From the NCBI GenBank assembly GCA_039714395.1, contig JBDLJH010000014.1, positions 1-64,000 of the forward strand: a stretch of 64,000 bases of DNA, in the 5' to 3' direction. The position numbers and the translations under genes were made by a program. Position 1 is the stretch's first letter; every line of letters starts with the position of its first letter. The DNA comes from JAPHSX01 sp039714395. Its GTDB lineage: Bacteria > Pseudomonadota > Gammaproteobacteria > Thiohalomonadales > Thiohalomonadaceae. Under the pieces are notes generated by a model that saw only the letters and a list, made by a program, of their open reading frames with translations, had not been told where the DNA came from and searched no databases. This document shows, piece after piece, positions 37,950-46,176 of this stretch.

Positions 37950-38482
37950 GACGGCATCCTCCGTTGCTTTTCACGCAAAAAGGCCACCTCTATCTCCTCC
38001 TCACGAATCACCACATCACTACTCTGTACAGACTCGCCAACAAATGAGTCAGGGTGTTCACTGGCCAGCAGTTCCGCCTTCTGGCGCATCCCCTGCAACT
38101 CATCACGATTCTGTTCAATGCGTGGCTCCAGCTGCCTGATACGCTCAACCAGGGCCTCGCCCTTCTCCGCCAGCTGATTGCCCAGTCGCTCTGTCTCCAG
38201 CCGTCGTTTAATAATGTTGCGAGCCAGTTCCTCCTTATTCGACTCAAAGCAGAGATCCAGCTCCTCCTCACTCTTGGCAAGGTCCTGCTCCAGCCCCTGC
38301 AGGCGACGCTGCAACTGCCCCTGTTCGTGTTGCATCAACTTAAGCTGTTGCTCCTCCTGTAACAGCGCCTCTTCCATCTCCCTAATCGCCTGCTGCAATA
38401 ACTGCTGCGGCTCTTCGATGCGATCCAGTACCGCATGCATATCAGCCCGAAACAGCCGTGATACCCGTGTAACAAGTGCCAT
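37946..38482 (-). CDS. Short PspA/IM30-like coiled-coil protein
   Basis: A 178-residue, almost wholly helical protein. The N-terminus (VTRVSRLFRADMHAVLDRIEEPQQLLQQAIREMEEAL) follows the PspA pattern of an amphipathic helix, then ALLDKxEDPxKLLxQxIREME. A long coiled coil follows (about 35-150). PspA/IM30/Vipp1 proteins polymerise on the inner face of the cytoplasmic membrane and protect it from damage. It is shorter than E. coli PspA (222 residues), and pspF, pspB and pspC are absent nearby. ATG 38482 follows a strong GAGGAGAAGG ribosome-binding site. It is the first gene of the operon. Confidence 0.85.
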   Translation of the reverse strand: MALVTRVSRLFRADMHAVLDRIEEPQQLLQQAIREMEEALLQEEQQLKLMQHEQGQLQRRLQGLEQDLAKSEEELDLCFESNKEELARNIIKRRLETERLGNQLAEKGEALVERIRQLEPRIEQNRDELQGMRQKAELLASEHPDSFVGESVQSSDVVIREEEIEVAFLREKQRRMPS

Positions 38483-38563
38483 CGTCCTTCTCCTCTGTTT
38501 TCGTTTCATTGCCCGGTGAAAACAGTCTAGGTCGTAGCCGCCCGCGCAAGTAGGCAGCTCTTA

Positions 38564-38599
38564 GTAAAACTTTTTACTCACTGTTTACAAAAACTTTAC
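38564..38599. promoter_or_regulatory. Candidate OmpR-family operator: TTTAC repeated at 11-bp spacing
   Basis: TTTAC occurs at 38573, 38584 and 38595, each exactly 11 bp apart (TTTAC-N6-TTTAC-N6-TTTAC), with an inverted GTAAA at 38564. OmpR/PhoB-family regulators bind head-to-tail pentamer or heptamer repeats at this spacing, and CreB binds TTCAC-N6-TTCAC. The site lies between the divergent PspA-like operon and the regulator gene, 39 bp from the latter's ATG, so the adjacent regulator is the likely ligand. Confidence 0.65.
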
Positions 38600-38637
38600 A
38601 TGCCGTCAGCGACGCCAGCTGGTAAGCTCAAACGACT

Positions 38638-39339
38638 ATGAATAGAAAGATCCGAATTCTTGTGGTGGAAGATGAGACGGCGATCCGCGAGGGTCTGGTC
38701 GACCTCTTTGTATTTCATGGTTATGAGGTAGAAACTGCTGCAGAGGGCAATAAAGGACTGGAGATGGCGCTGAGCGGACACTTCGATATGATCCTGCTCG
38801 ACGTGATGCTGCCGGGCATGGATGGCTATGCCATCTGCAATGCCATACGTGAGCAGGATCGCGACCAGCCCATCATCATGCTCACCGCCAAGGGTAGCGA
38901 CGAGGAGATCATCCACGGGCTGTCTCTCGGTGCCGACGATTATGTCGCCAAACCATTTTCTGTAACGCAACTGGTACTGCGTGTTCAAGCGGTACTGCGA
39001 CGTGCCCACATCACTCAGGATGAGACACAACAGATACAACTAAGTGATGACATCACCATCGACACCCGTAATCTCAGTGCCCGGTGTGGCGAAGATGAGT
39101 TGAACTTTACGCGGCGCGAAATCGAGATCCTGCAATATCTGCACGCCAACAGTGAACGGCCGGTGACACGCGATGAGTTACTCCATAAGGTATGGGGCTA
39201 CGCTCGCGACCTCGAACTCGAAACCCGCACCGTCGACATTCACATTGCCAAGTTACGCCGCAAAATAGAACCTGCCCCTGCCGAACCACGATACCTTGTC
39301 ACCGTGCGCGGTGCCGGTTACCGTCTACTGAGTCAGTGA
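38638..39339 (+). CDS. OmpR-family response regulator
   Basis: A 233-residue regulator: receiver domain with VVEDETAIREG, phosphoacceptor Asp in ILLDVMLPGMDG (about 55), Lys in VAKPFSV, and a C-terminal winged helix (LNFTRREIEILQYL, TRTVDIHIAKLRRK, TVRGAGYRL). Its stop overlaps the start of the histidine kinase gene by one base (TGATG), so they form one operon. It is divergent from the PspA-like operon, across a spacer carrying three 11-bp-spaced repeats. Autoregulation and control of that operon are inferred. Confidence 0.92.
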   Translation: MNRKIRILVVEDETAIREGLVDLFVFHGYEVETAAEGNKGLEMALSGHFDMILLDVMLPGMDGYAICNAIREQDRDQPIIMLTAKGSDEEIIHGLSLGADDYVAKPFSVTQLVLRVQAVLRRAHITQDETQQIQLSDDITIDTRNLSARCGEDELNFTRREIEILQYLHANSERPVTRDELLHKVWGYARDLELETRTVDIHIAKLRRKIEPAPAEPRYLVTVRGAGYRLLSQ

Positions 39340-41450
39340 TGCTTAGCGGTCTTAGCAAAAAACGTCTGCGCCTCGGCCTGTTGCTATTTCTCCTTGCCCT
39401 TGCGATACCGACAGCCCTACTCGTCAGCCAGGCCTATCGCCAGCTCAAGTGGGAGGCATTTCATCAACACCGCGTTATGGCAGAGGAGTTGGCACTGCGC
39501 ATCGACCGCAAACTACTTCAACTGTTTAGACGTGAAGAGTCACGCAGCTTTACCGACTACAATTTTCTCAATGTTGCCGGCGGCAAAGAGGCCAGCTTTA
39601 TCCAGCGCTCCCCCCTCTCCGCCTTTCCGGTAAAAAGTGAAATTCCCGGACTGATTGGTTATTTTCAGATCAATACCGATGGCGACTTTACCACCCCGCT
39701 ACTGCCACAACAGGAAGATGCCAGCGCCCTCTACGGCATTAGCACACAGGAGCATCAGGGACGCCTGCAACTCCAGGCACGGTTGCAGAACATCCTCAGC
39801 AAAAATCGTCTGGTCAGTGACATTCGTGAGCGCAAAGCAAGCGCTCCTAAGGATGCGGTAACTACACGTCGAAAAATGAAAGCAACAAGTCCATCTGTCG
39901 AAACGTCTATAGCGCAAAGCAGGCCCCTGACAGAGATGGAGGCACCTCTCGCCCATGTAGATAGCGTTGCTGACAAGGAGGCTGGGGAAGGGACAGCGAC
40001 ACCTCAGTCGGAAAACGAGGTAATGAGTCAGGCTGCCTTCGATCGTCTTAGCGAACCACGCAAGTTGGAGAAGAAGAAGCATGTACTGCAGAGCAAACTG
40101 GGACGTGTAGAGGATCTCAAACTCGACTCACGTTATCAGAGCGCACCCGCATCAAAAAAGTCGATACCACTTGCGCCGCCCAGTGAGAGTCGCGGCATGC
40201 GTAAGGAGAGTAATTTACTACCGCTGGAGGAGTTGACCTCAGTGGCCGGGATTGGCAGTACCGACGACAGTGGAACAACAGTACGCATCACCACTTTCGA
40301 AAGTGAGATCGACCCCTTCGAAATGAGCCTGCTCGACAGTGGTCACTTCGTATTGTTTCGCAAGGTGTGGCGTAACGGCCAGCGCTATATTCAGGGCGCA
40401 CTGGTCGAGCGCGAGTCGTTTCTGCATGGCCTGTTCGAACCACTGTTTCGCGAAACGACACTATCTCAGATGAGTGATCTCGCCATCGCCTATCGCGGTG
40501 ACATCTTTACCGCCTTCGCCAGCAACGACTCACAGCGCTACCTCTCAAGCTCTAACGAAATGCAGGGGGCACTACTCTATCAGGGCAGGCTTTCTGCACC
40601 ACTCAGTGAGATGGAGTTGATTTTCTCTATCAAACGCCTGCCCACCGGACCCGGAGGTGGTGTACTCGCCTGGCTCAGTGCCATTCTGCTGTTGGTACTA
40701 TGTGGTGGACTCTATTTTCTTTATCGCCTGGGTGTCGGCCAGATCACCCTGGCACAACAACAACAGGATTTTGTCTCCGCAGTCAGCCACGAGCTAAAGA
40801 CCCCTTTAACCTCCATTCGAATGTATGGCGAGATGCTGCGCGAAGGCTGGGCCAGTGAAGAGAAAAAGCGCAGTTACTATGACTACATCTACGCCGAGAG
40901 CGAGCGCCTTTCACGACTAATTAACAACGTGTTGCAACTGGCCCGCATGACGCGCAATGAGCAGCATATCGAACTGCATCCGCTTGGCGTTGGTGAATTG
41001 CTCGACATGTTGCGCTCCAAGGTTAGCTCTCAAATAGAACAAGCCGGTTTTGAATTGTATCTGGATTGCGACGAGAAGAGTCGCGATGCCATTATCTCCG
41101 TCGATGTCGACAGCTTCACCCAGATCATCATCAACCTGGTCGACAACGCCATCAAGTTCTCTGCCAGGGCCGAACAGAAACGGATCGACATCGGATGTCA
41201 GTTACAAAATCAGGGTGGTGTGTTATTCACGGTACGTGACTACGGTTCCGGTGTGGCCCGTGAGCAGATGAAGAAGATCTTCAAACTGTTCTATCGCTCA
41301 GAGAACGAGTTAACCCGCGAGACTGTCGGTACCGGTATTGGTCTGGCGCTGGTGCGCCAATTGGGCGCTTCTATGCATGCGAAGGTTGATGTGATTAACC
41401 GGGAGCCAGGGGCGGAGTTTCGTCTACTCTTTCCCTCGCAGACTAAGTAA
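39339..41450 (+). CDS. Sensor histidine kinase with long periplasmic domain
   Basis: A 703-residue partner of the upstream regulator. A membrane helix (about 9-28) is followed by a periplasmic region to about 440 and a second helix (about 447-468). HisKA then follows directly, without a HAMP domain (SAVSHELKTPLTSIRMYGEM), and HATPase has IVDNAIKF-type, RDYGSGV and GTGIGLALV motifs. Between about residues 163 and 312 the sensor contains a hydrophilic stretch rich in Ser, Ala, Lys and Glu that looks disordered, flanked by more ordered sequence. The ligand is unknown. ATG 39339 overlaps the regulator stop; longer reading frames into the regulator are artefacts. Confidence 0.9.
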   Translation: MLSGLSKKRLRLGLLLFLLALAIPTALLVSQAYRQLKWEAFHQHRVMAEELALRIDRKLLQLFRREESRSFTDYNFLNVAGGKEASFIQRSPLSAFPVKSEIPGLIGYFQINTDGDFTTPLLPQQEDASALYGISTQEHQGRLQLQARLQNILSKNRLVSDIRERKASAPKDAVTTRRKMKATSPSVETSIAQSRPLTEMEAPLAHVDSVADKEAGEGTATPQSENEVMSQAAFDRLSEPRKLEKKKHVLQSKLGRVEDLKLDSRYQSAPASKKSIPLAPPSESRGMRKESNLLPLEELTSVAGIGSTDDSGTTVRITTFESEIDPFEMSLLDSGHFVLFRKVWRNGQRYIQGALVERESFLHGLFEPLFRETTLSQMSDLAIAYRGDIFTAFASNDSQRYLSSSNEMQGALLYQGRLSAPLSEMELIFSIKRLPTGPGGGVLAWLSAILLLVLCGGLYFLYRLGVGQITLAQQQQDFVSAVSHELKTPLTSIRMYGEMLREGWASEEKKRSYYDYIYAESERLSRLINNVLQLARMTRNEQHIELHPLGVGELLDMLRSKVSSQIEQAGFELYLDCDEKSRDAIISVDVDSFTQIIINLVDNAIKFSARAEQKRIDIGCQLQNQGGVLFTVRDYGSGVAREQMKKIFKLFYRSENELTRETVGTGIGLALVRQLGASMHAKVDVINREPGAEFRLLFPSQTK

Positions 41451-41578
41451 CTATTGAATTTTAACTACTGGCTTTCCATATAAAATAGATAATCCACTAA
41501 GAAACCATCTATCTGCCGTGAACCTCTAGAATTAGGCTGTTTGTCTAGCCAGAATATAAGTTAACAATTCTTAAAATT

Positions 41579-41932
41579 TTACGCCAGATTGGGCAAATCA
41601 CCAAAGCCCCAAACCAGGGTGCCAATAATCAACATATAGAGGCCGTACTTCTCGCTACGCCAGAGCACCTCATGATCGTCATGGATAAAGTGGTGCTTAT
41701 CATCAGAGGCCCAGTCACGGTTGACCATCGAGTCACTGCGTTGCTGCCGTCCCAGACGCTGCATGTGCTCTATAATCTGGTGCGAAGTGAGAATAATTCC
41801 GTTAACCACCACCAGTGAACCGCTACGCGATAACCAGCTCCAATCACCTAATTCAAAACTCAGTACCACGCCAACGAGCAGCGTAATAAACGCTGCCGTA
41901 TACGCCTTGATTGTGAACTTGAGATTTCTCAT
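41579..41932 (-). CDS. Small membrane protein (unknown)
   Basis: A 117-residue protein with two membrane helices near the N-terminus (about 10-26 and 33-48), a charged middle with HIQ/His-rich residues (DDKHHFIHDDHEVLWR) and a short hydrophobic C-terminus (about 98-112). No family recognised. ATG 41932 begins just before the first helix; an ATG at 41962 would add ten residues. Neither has a strong ribosome-binding site. It is divergent from the small gene at 42037. Confidence 0.65.
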   Translation of the reverse strand: MRNLKFTIKAYTAAFITLLVGVVLSFELGDWSWLSRSGSLVVVNGIILTSHQIIEHMQRLGRQQRSDSMVNRDWASDDKHHFIHDDHEVLWRSEKYGLYMLIIGTLVWGFGDLPNLA

Positions 41933-42036
41933 ATGAAGATACCGCACGCTAGATTTTGGCATCCGTGCTTGTTGTTAGCTCCTCGGGCATAATAGCAAAT
42001 ATCCCGCACCACAACGTGAACACGGAACCCAGAGAT

Positions 42037-42300
42037 ATGAGCGAAAACAAACTACCCAGCGATCCAAACGGCCTGCACTTTGCCGCCGGAGCCTTTATCG
42101 GTGGCATGACCGGACTGATCCTCAGTCACCTGGGGCAGCCACAGCAAGAGGCGGCGATGACGGGCCTATTAGCCACCTGTGCGGTTGGCATCTTCAAGGC
42201 ACTTCGCGATGGTAACCGGCTCTCACCAGCACGAGCTTTAAAGAACGGTGCGCTGATTGCCTCGGGTGGACTGATCACCCCCTTAATGTTGCTACTCTAG
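42037..42300 (+). CDS. Small glycine-rich membrane protein (unknown)
   Basis: An 87-residue protein with two hydrophobic Gly/Ala-rich segments (GLHFAAGAFIGGMTGLILSHL and GALIASGGLITPLMLLL) separated by a basic loop, typical of a two-helix hairpin in the inner membrane. No family recognised. ATG 42037 follows AGAGA; an upstream GTG-type extension from 41956 lacks support. It is followed about 70 nt later by the tetraheme cytochrome gene. Confidence 0.65.
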   Translation: MSENKLPSDPNGLHFAAGAFIGGMTGLILSHLGQPQQEAAMTGLLATCAVGIFKALRDGNRLSPARALKNGALIASGGLITPLMLLL

Positions 42301-42374
42301 CCCCCGGCACATAATCATATCGACTCATCTATACTCAGAATATAATTCTCAATGCTGTTCTGAGGCCCATGCCC

Positions 42375-42719
42375 ATGCGTTACCTCCTCTACGCCCTGTT
42401 ATCAGGATACGCTAGCGCTTTACTCGCGGTTGACCACAGTCAATGCACCAACTGCCACGCTCAGGGGGTAAACGATAACCAGGCGGTAATGGCGACGATT
42501 CGCCCCACCCTGCCGCAGCTCTGCATCAACTGTCATCAGGATCGGATTAAAAAGGGCGAGCACATTATCAACGTGTGGCCTGTCACGGCCCACCCCGACA
42601 CGCTGCCACTGCTTAACGGTATGGTCAGCTGCACTAGCTGCCACGATGCGCACTCACGACAACCCGCACAGCTAAGACTGGAGGCATCCAGGCTATGTCA
42701 GGACTGTCATCGGAAATAA
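42375..42719 (+). CDS. Small periplasmic tetraheme cytochrome c
   Basis: A 114-residue exported protein with a signal peptide (cleavage near LLA-VD) and four c-type heme sites: CTNCH, CINCH, CTSCH and CQDCH. Additional histidines (HSQ, HIINVW, HPDT, HDAH) could provide distal ligands for bis-His hemes, as in doubled-CXXCH or cytochrome c3-like electron carriers. It probably moves electrons in the periplasm. An ATG six bases earlier (42369) is an equally possible start; GAGG lies 9 nt before 42375. It lies next to fnr, in convergent orientation. Confidence 0.88.
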   Translation: MRYLLYALLSGYASALLAVDHSQCTNCHAQGVNDNQAVMATIRPTLPQLCINCHQDRIKKGEHIINVWPVTAHPDTLPLLNGMVSCTSCHDAHSRQPAQLRLEASRLCQDCHRK

Positions 42720-42829
42720 AATCTATTGAGAATAGCAGGTTCGCGAGGTAATACCCTCAGCGGTAGAAGCTTGCTAGATAAAAACTTGAGATAAACCTGG
42801 GCTGGATTTAAAACCTCTCACCACAAAAA

Positions 42830-42853
42830 CAGAAGCAGAAGCAGAAGCAGAAG
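42830..42853. repeat. Hexanucleotide repeat (CAGAAG)4
   Basis: Four perfect tandem copies of CAGAAG end three bases from the fnr stop codon, in the gap between the convergent cytochrome and fnr genes. It is a simple-sequence tract outside coding sequence. Confidence 0.9.
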
Positions 42854-42856
42854 CAC

Positions 42857-43654
42857 TCAGTCTTCACGGGAAACAAGAGAGAGAGCGGTAAGTTCCGGTG
42901 TGAGTTCAGCCAGCTTGTGTAGCCCCTGCAAACTACTGATCTGAGTGCTGCGCCCCTTGGTCGCCAATACACCCTTTTTCTGCAGTCCACTGAGAGCACG
43001 GCTTACCGTCTCCATCGCCAGGCCCAGGTAATCAGCAATATCACGCCGGGTCATCGGCAAGCGGAACTCCAGATGGGGCAGACCTCTTACCTTCAGTTGC
43101 GAAGAGAAATAAAGCATAAACGCGGCCACGCGCTGTTCGGTTGATTGCGTGCCAAGTAGTAAGGAAGTCCAGCGCTCGAACATCATCCGATTACTCATCG
43201 CCTGGATCAGCTCACGGTAAAAACTACCCTGGTGCTCACCAAGTAGCGGTACGCTATCATAATCGAGTTTACAAACACTGCTCTTCTCCATGGCCACCAC
43301 CGTAGTGTGATAATGCCTGTCCTCGATTGCATCGAGGCCGAGAAGATCACCAGGGAAGTAAAACCCAACAATCCTGCTGCCGCCCTTTCCATCCTCGACC
43401 TTTGCGGCGAGTGATCCAGACTTTAGTGCGTAGAGATATTGAAAGGGCTCACCGGCACTAAACAGAGGGGAGTGTCGGGCAAGAGGGGTACGACGACTCA
43501 CCACCTGCTCCAGCATTTGGGTATCGCGAGAAAGGCCGGCCTCCCCACACATGCCGTACATCCCGCAGTGGTCGCAAGCAACCTCCTGAGACGCCAATGC
43601 CTTTGGCTGTGCGGTCGCATTAGAAACAAACGGGAGAGTATTTAGATCATTCAT
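42857..43654 (-). CDS. fnr: FNR-type oxygen-sensing transcription regulator
   Basis: A 265-residue CRP/FNR-family regulator. The four cluster ligands of FNR are conserved: C27, C30 and C36 in CDHCGMYGMC, plus C128 in SSVCKLD. It should therefore carry an oxygen-labile [4Fe-4S] cluster and dimerise without oxygen. A cyclic-nucleotide-binding fold (FYFPGDLLGLDAI) and a C-terminal helix-turn-helix follow; the recognition helix reads ETVSRAL, with the E..SR residues that read TTGAT in FNR. The 20-residue N-terminal extension is longer than usual. A perfect FNR box lies in its own promoter. Confidence 0.94.
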   Translation of the reverse strand: MNDLNTLPFVSNATAQPKALASQEVACDHCGMYGMCGEAGLSRDTQMLEQVVSRRTPLARHSPLFSAGEPFQYLYALKSGSLAAKVEDGKGGSRIVGFYFPGDLLGLDAIEDRHYHTTVVAMEKSSVCKLDYDSVPLLGEHQGSFYRELIQAMSNRMMFERWTSLLLGTQSTEQRVAAFMLYFSSQLKVRGLPHLEFRLPMTRRDIADYLGLAMETVSRALSGLQKKGVLATKGRSTQISSLQGLHKLAELTPELTALSLVSRED

Positions 43655-43691
43655 TGCACGTCACACACCATCAATAAGGTAGATTCGTGCC

Positions 43692-43732
43692 AGTATGCAA
43701 GGTGCCATCATCGGAACATTGATCTAAATCAA
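43692..43732 (-). promoter_or_regulatory. FNR box and promoter of fnr
   Basis: TTGAT-CTAA-ATCAA at 43719-43732 is a perfect FNR consensus. On the minus strand a -10-like CATACT lies at 43697-43692, its centre about 31 bp downstream of the box centre. That places the box at about -41.5 from a start near 43684, the class II activating position, about 30 nt before the ATG. Confidence 0.75.
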
Positions 43733-43857
43733 TATTTATCATTCCACCGTGTAGCACCTCACGGACAGTAGGGAATTAACCTTTAATTACAGTAAGTTAA
43801 CGCATATACCTCTGTAGATAGCAGTACGTCTATCACTAAAGTTGTAACACCTGGCTG

Positions 43858-44421
43858 CTATACCCGTGAGATGTAATCTCCGGTCTCAGTATTCACCTTG
43901 ATTACCTCACCTGATGAGAGGTACTCCGGCACCTGCACGACCAGCCCGGTACTTAGGGTTGCCGGTTTGGTGCGTGCCGAGGCTGAGGCCCCTTTGATAC
44001 CGGGAGAGCACTCAACGATCTCCAGACTTACCGATGTCGGCAGATCAATTCCCAGCAGCACACCATCGGCAACCAATGCCGTCATCCCCTCCAGTCCCTC
44101 GCTGATGTAGGGCAGCTCCTGTGCCAACGCCTCATCGGCAACAACAAACTGCTCGTAACTCTCACTATCCATAAAGGTGCAGCCCTCAGCATCACGAAAC
44201 AGCAGTTGCACCGGGCCACGGTTGAAGTCCACCTCACCCACCTGCTCATCGCCCTTGAAGCTGCGCTCAAACTTTTGCCGTGTGACCACATTCTGACCCT
44301 TCACCTTATAGAGGGTGCTGCCGCTGCGTGATGAGGGAGACTGCACCGTCACCAGCTTCACTACAACCTTATGTCCGTCGACCTCAATTACCGCGCCGCG
44401 TTTGATTTCGTTTGCTTTCAT
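43858..44421 (-). CDS. efpL: EF-P-like protein EfpL (YeiP)
   Basis: A 187-residue paralogue of elongation factor P. The three beta-barrel domains end with the conserved ECSPGIKGASASARTKPATLSTGLVVQVPEYL region, as in YeiP. The first-domain loop reads SPSSRSGSTLYK with Arg at the tip; EF-P instead has KPGKG with a modifiable Lys, so this is EfpL-type. EfpL relieves ribosome stalling at proline-containing and related motifs. A canonical efp gene is not in the window. It begins MKANEIKRGAVIEV and seems monocistronic. Confidence 0.92.
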   Translation of the reverse strand: MKANEIKRGAVIEVDGHKVVVKLVTVQSPSSRSGSTLYKVKGQNVVTRQKFERSFKGDEQVGEVDFNRGPVQLLFRDAEGCTFMDSESYEQFVVADEALAQELPYISEGLEGMTALVADGVLLGIDLPTSVSLEIVECSPGIKGASASARTKPATLSTGLVVQVPEYLSSGEVIKVNTETGDYISRV

Positions 44422-44685
44422 TACAACTCTCTAACTATTTTCGTTTCGTTGGATTCTACTGCATTACATGGCGGAAAAGCATTGCAAAACTGAAACGCAG
44501 GCCCGGAACAAGCGGGATTTAGCCGGTAGCAGCAGAAAAGAGGAGGGAATAAGGCCAAATCTCAACCATCGGTCGCAGTAAACCTAATCGAAAATCCACT
44601 CAGACGCATTACAGCAAAATTAATTTCGTACAAACCAACAATAACTATGCCACTACAGATATCCGGAACGGAGTCTGCAACTTCA

Positions 44686-44955
44686 CTACCCATCCGACTC
44701 CCCATGCTTATCACTGCCAACAGGATTACCATTTCTATCATTGCGCTTTACGCCACAAAAATAACGCCCCTTCTTTTCCAGCGCCTTCTCGAGCGGAACC
44801 ACCATGCCACAGGAGACGCATTGAACAGAATCATCCGGTATCTTCGCCGGAGGCTGTTTGATGCGATTAACACTCTTATTGATGGCCATCTTCAGACGAA
44901 GATAAAAAACCAGGGCAACGGCAATCAATCCAAGGACCACAAATAGTGTCGTCAT
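44686..44955 (-). CDS. PP0621-like small membrane/zinc protein
   Basis: An 89-residue protein with one N-terminal membrane helix (about 3-20), a basic segment and a CVSCG...RYFCG cysteine cluster (C46, C49, C67) resembling the short zinc-ribbon tail of PP0621-type proteins. The usual fourth ligand is not obvious; the tail is instead Lys/Asn/Gly-rich and ends with DKHGESDG. The function of this family is unknown. It lies 85 nt downstream of the start of the methyltransferase gene at 45042 on the same strand. Confidence 0.7.
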   Translation of the reverse strand: MTTLFVVLGLIAVALVFYLRLKMAINKSVNRIKQPPAKIPDDSVQCVSCGMVVPLEKALEKKGRYFCGVKRNDRNGNPVGSDKHGESDG

Positions 44956-45041
44956 ACTAATCTCACAGAAACAGGAATTATTGTGGGCGTATATGCATTA
45001 TAAAGGGATAACAGGAATGGGAGTCTATAATTATCCACAGA

Positions 45042-45956
45042 TTAGACTGGATTATATTCAAACAACAGCACCTTCAGTCCCTTACCTCGCACTGCCTCCC
45101 TGAAGACTTCGGGCGTTTGGAGCTTTTTAACAAAGTGACACTCTGGGCACTCCTCGGCCACTGTATCAAGAAGTAATGTTTCTGCCAGCTCAGGGGAATT
45201 TAGGCAGAGCATCAGCAAACTACCGGGATTCATAAACTCCGGGATGCGGCGAATGATCTTTTTATAATCACGTTTAATATCAACACTGCCCTTTTGTAAG
45301 CTGGGTGGATCACAAATCAACAGATCATAGGGGCCGTATTTCTTTATCCTTGAGAACGATTTAAAGATATCGACACTCTGGAAGGTAACGCGCCGGGTAT
45401 CCTGATGATTTAATCGATGATTGTCCCTGCCCCGACTTAGCGCCGCCTTGCTAATATCGATATTCACCACATGCTCGGCACCACCGGCCAGTGCCGCCAC
45501 CGAGAAGGAACAGGTGTAGGCGAACAGGTTAAGTACATTTTTTCCACTGGCATTCTGCCGCACCCACTCCCGGCCATTGCGCATATCGAGAAAAAAACCA
45601 CTATTCTGTGTAGCACCAAGACGCAGGTGGTATTGAAGCCCATCCTCATCCACCATCAACTCAGAAACCTCATCTCCCAATAGCAATTCAACGGGGGCCC
45701 TAGGACGGAAGCGATACTGTACCTGCACCGAACGACAGTCTGGGAGCTTTCTCATCAACGAATCTGCTATCTCATCCAGTCCTGCCAGCCCCTCTTCCCG
45801 ATAAAGGGTAATAAGGGCAACCGGCGGCAGCCAGTCTATATTAACGTGCTCAAGTCCGGGATAGGCATGACCGCGCCCGTGGAACAGACGGCGGCACTGT
45901 TCGGCACCGTCTATTATTTGAGGTTCAAAGTTGATAAAGGGTATCAGCGGATTCAT
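45042..45956 (-). CDS. RlmI-like SAM-dependent methyltransferase
   Basis: A 304-residue Rossmann-fold methyltransferase of the RlmI/RlmK-type (PF10672-like). Motif I is LNLFAYTCSFSVAALAGGA (about 138-156), motif II VVNIDISKAALSRGRDNH, and motif IV CDPPSLQKGS, with RDYKK following as in RlmI. An N-terminal part precedes it (GRGHAYPGLEHVNIDW) but no PUA domain is apparent. It could methylate rRNA or another cytosine-containing RNA; the exact target is not predictable. It stands alone on the minus strand. Confidence 0.82.
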   Translation of the reverse strand: MNPLIPFINFEPQIIDGAEQCRRLFHGRGHAYPGLEHVNIDWLPPVALITLYREEGLAGLDEIADSLMRKLPDCRSVQVQYRFRPRAPVELLLGDEVSELMVDEDGLQYHLRLGATQNSGFFLDMRNGREWVRQNASGKNVLNLFAYTCSFSVAALAGGAEHVVNIDISKAALSRGRDNHRLNHQDTRRVTFQSVDIFKSFSRIKKYGPYDLLICDPPSLQKGSVDIKRDYKKIIRRIPEFMNPGSLLMLCLNSPELAETLLLDTVAEECPECHFVKKLQTPEVFREAVRGKGLKVLLFEYNPV

Positions 45957-46176
45957 GTTGTTATTCCATTTGGAATATCTGCCTCACAGGGCAATGACTT
46001 CTAATGAGTAGATCATTTATCCCTGACGATAAGGAATCCGCAGTCCAACCACAATTATTTCTCTTTAATTTTGGCCTTGATTCAGGCAGCTAAAGAATAG
46101 CGAAATAATCCCCTTAGAGGAAAGCGGTGCAAACAACACGGTGACAGGAGGTATCACTCCTCACTAACGGCCTGTT

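Noticed and set aside
39192..39338. N-terminal extension of the histidine kinase into the regulator gene
   Set aside because: It is the +1 frame of the regulator's coding sequence and Arg/His-rich; ATG 39339 directly overlaps the regulator stop.
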